DNA of 64,000 nucleotides from Rhodococcus pseudokoreensis (lineage in GTDB: Bacteria > Actinomycetota > Actinomycetes > Mycobacteriales > Mycobacteriaceae). The stretch is from assembly GCF_017068395.1 (NCBI RefSeq), contig NZ_CP070619.1, positions 6,262,001-6,326,000 of the forward strand. Reading direction: 5' to 3'. Shown here piece by piece: positions 63,455 to 64,000 of this stretch. Position numbers and translations under genes: made by a program. How positions within the stretch are numbered: the stretch's first letter is position 1; each line of letters begins with the position of its first letter. The notes under the pieces are model-generated. The model was not told the origin of the DNA and searched no databases. It worked only from the letters and a program-made list of their open reading frames with translations.

Positions 63455-64000
63455 ATGGAACTGAAGGCTTCGGTGTCGGTTGACGACACGTACCGCTCGA
63501 CTGCGGAACTGGTGATCGACGGCGAATCGTTCACCGTGTGGACCGAATCCGACGTGGCCGTCGACGTCACCGGCACCCCGTGGCTGCCCACGCTTCGTGT
63601 GACAGCGATGCGGAAAGGGTTGCAGCTCGCAATCACCCCGGCCGTCGACCACACCGCGTTGAAGGGCAGCCTGGCTGCCCAAGACGTGCTCCTCGACTGG
63701 TTCCCCGAGATGCTTCAGCGCACCTCCACGCAGGCCGAGACCGTGGCACCCAGCCCGGCGGAGCAGGACCGTAGAGGGGTCGGGTGCTTCTTCTCCGGCG
63801 GCGTGGATTCCTTCTACACCGCACTGAAGAATCTCGATGAGATCACGCACCTGATCATCATCCACGGACTGGATATCAGCCTCGACAACCACGTGCTGTG
63901 GGAGGAGGCGGTCGATCGGGCCCGAACGATGGCGGCCGAACTCGGAAAAGAACTGATCGAGGTCCGATCCAACGTTCGCCTGCTCCACGCCAAGCACGGA
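63455..64000 (+). CDS. PP-loop ATP-pyrophosphatase-like protein, partial (runs off right edge)
   Basis: 182 codons visible from ATG 63455. Same build as the protein at 60615: N-terminal beta-rich domain (SVSVDDTYRSTAELVIDGE), TPWLP, VGCFFSGGVDSFYTALKN with a complete SGGVDS motif, EITHLIIIHGLDIS, ELIEVRSNVRLLHAKHG. The first copy has SGGLDA instead. The C-terminal half, including any CxxCxxC, is outside the window. Tandem with the alpha/beta hydrolase. Confidence 0.8.
   Translation, partial: MELKASVSVDDTYRSTAELVIDGESFTVWTESDVAVDVTGTPWLPTLRVTAMRKGLQLAITPAVDHTALKGSLAAQDVLLDWFPEMLQRTSTQAETVAPSPAEQDRRGVGCFFSGGVDSFYTALKNLDEITHLIIIHGLDISLDNHVLWEEAVDRARTMAAELGKELIEVRSNVRLLHAKHG

Overview
The window is high-GC actinobacterial chromosome, best matched to a large-genome Rhodococcus (R. 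jostii/R. opacus type) or a close relative in the Corynebacteriales. The reasons are many GTG/TTG starts, 4-bp ATGA/GTGA gene overlaps, IdeR/DtxR-type iron boxes, a five-gene DUF4178-DUF2617-DUF4247-DUF350-speE block laid out like Rv2597-Rv2601 of M. tuberculosis, and a dense set of acyl-CoA, CoA-transferase and ring-degradation genes. The species call is inference; there is no rRNA or tRNA in the window.

Layout. 1-10.5 kb: iron-regulated siderophore locus. It holds an EntS-like exporter, a lipoprotein siderophore-binding protein, a two-module NRPS (C-A-PCP-C-A-PCP-TE, first A domain reading as threonine) and an EntB-type isochorismatase without a carrier domain, with three iron boxes. 10.6-14.2 kb: the conserved DUF/spermidine-synthase operon. 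14.3-20.0 kb: an IclR regulator divergent from a catabolic operon (SnoaL-like, two SDRs, FAD dehydrogenase, MFS) of unknown substrate. 20.1-24.0 kb: MarR regulator and homogentisate operon (hmgA, an uncharacterised middle gene, fahA). 24.0-27.2 kb: an ECHDC3-like crotonase, a barrel protein and an acyl-CoA ligase. 27.2-30.7 kb: LacI regulator divergent from gcdH and a CaiB-type CoA-transferase, read as glutarate catabolism. 30.8-35.2 kb: an MHS-family symporter, a two-component system and a TAXI-type binding lipoprotein in one operon. 35.2-38.4 kb: tam and two acyl-CoA dehydrogenases. 38.6-44.7 kb: MFS, thiolase, SDR, acyl-CoA ligase and two small barrel proteins. 44.7-52.6 kb: crotonases, tandem LysR regulators, metallo-beta-lactamase-fold hydrolase, acyl-CoA ligase, ArsR regulator and CoA-transferase. 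52.7-55.2 kb: two related secreted glycine-zipper proteins and a methyltransferase. 55.2-57.9 kb: a CbiMNQO-type cobalt/nickel ECF transporter. 58-64 kb: a DNA glycosylase, RNase HI, an amidohydrolase, and two paralogous PP-loop ATPases flanking an alpha/beta hydrolase, the second running off the right edge.

Most of the window is self-contained catabolic modules, each with its own regulator. Candidate operators were found next to the IclR, MarR and LacI genes and in front of cbiM. A 46-bp palindrome occurs three times (14249, 23994, 30674); each time it lies at a gene 3' end and supplies that gene's stop codon.

The best leads for something undescribed are: the middle gene of the homogentisate operon, a candidate for the glutathione-independent isomerase step; the symporter/two-component/TAXI operon without TRAP membrane subunits; the PP-loop pair at the right edge; the stop-codon-supplying palindrome family; and a strong hairpin that buries the Shine-Dalgarno sequence of the gene at 43725.
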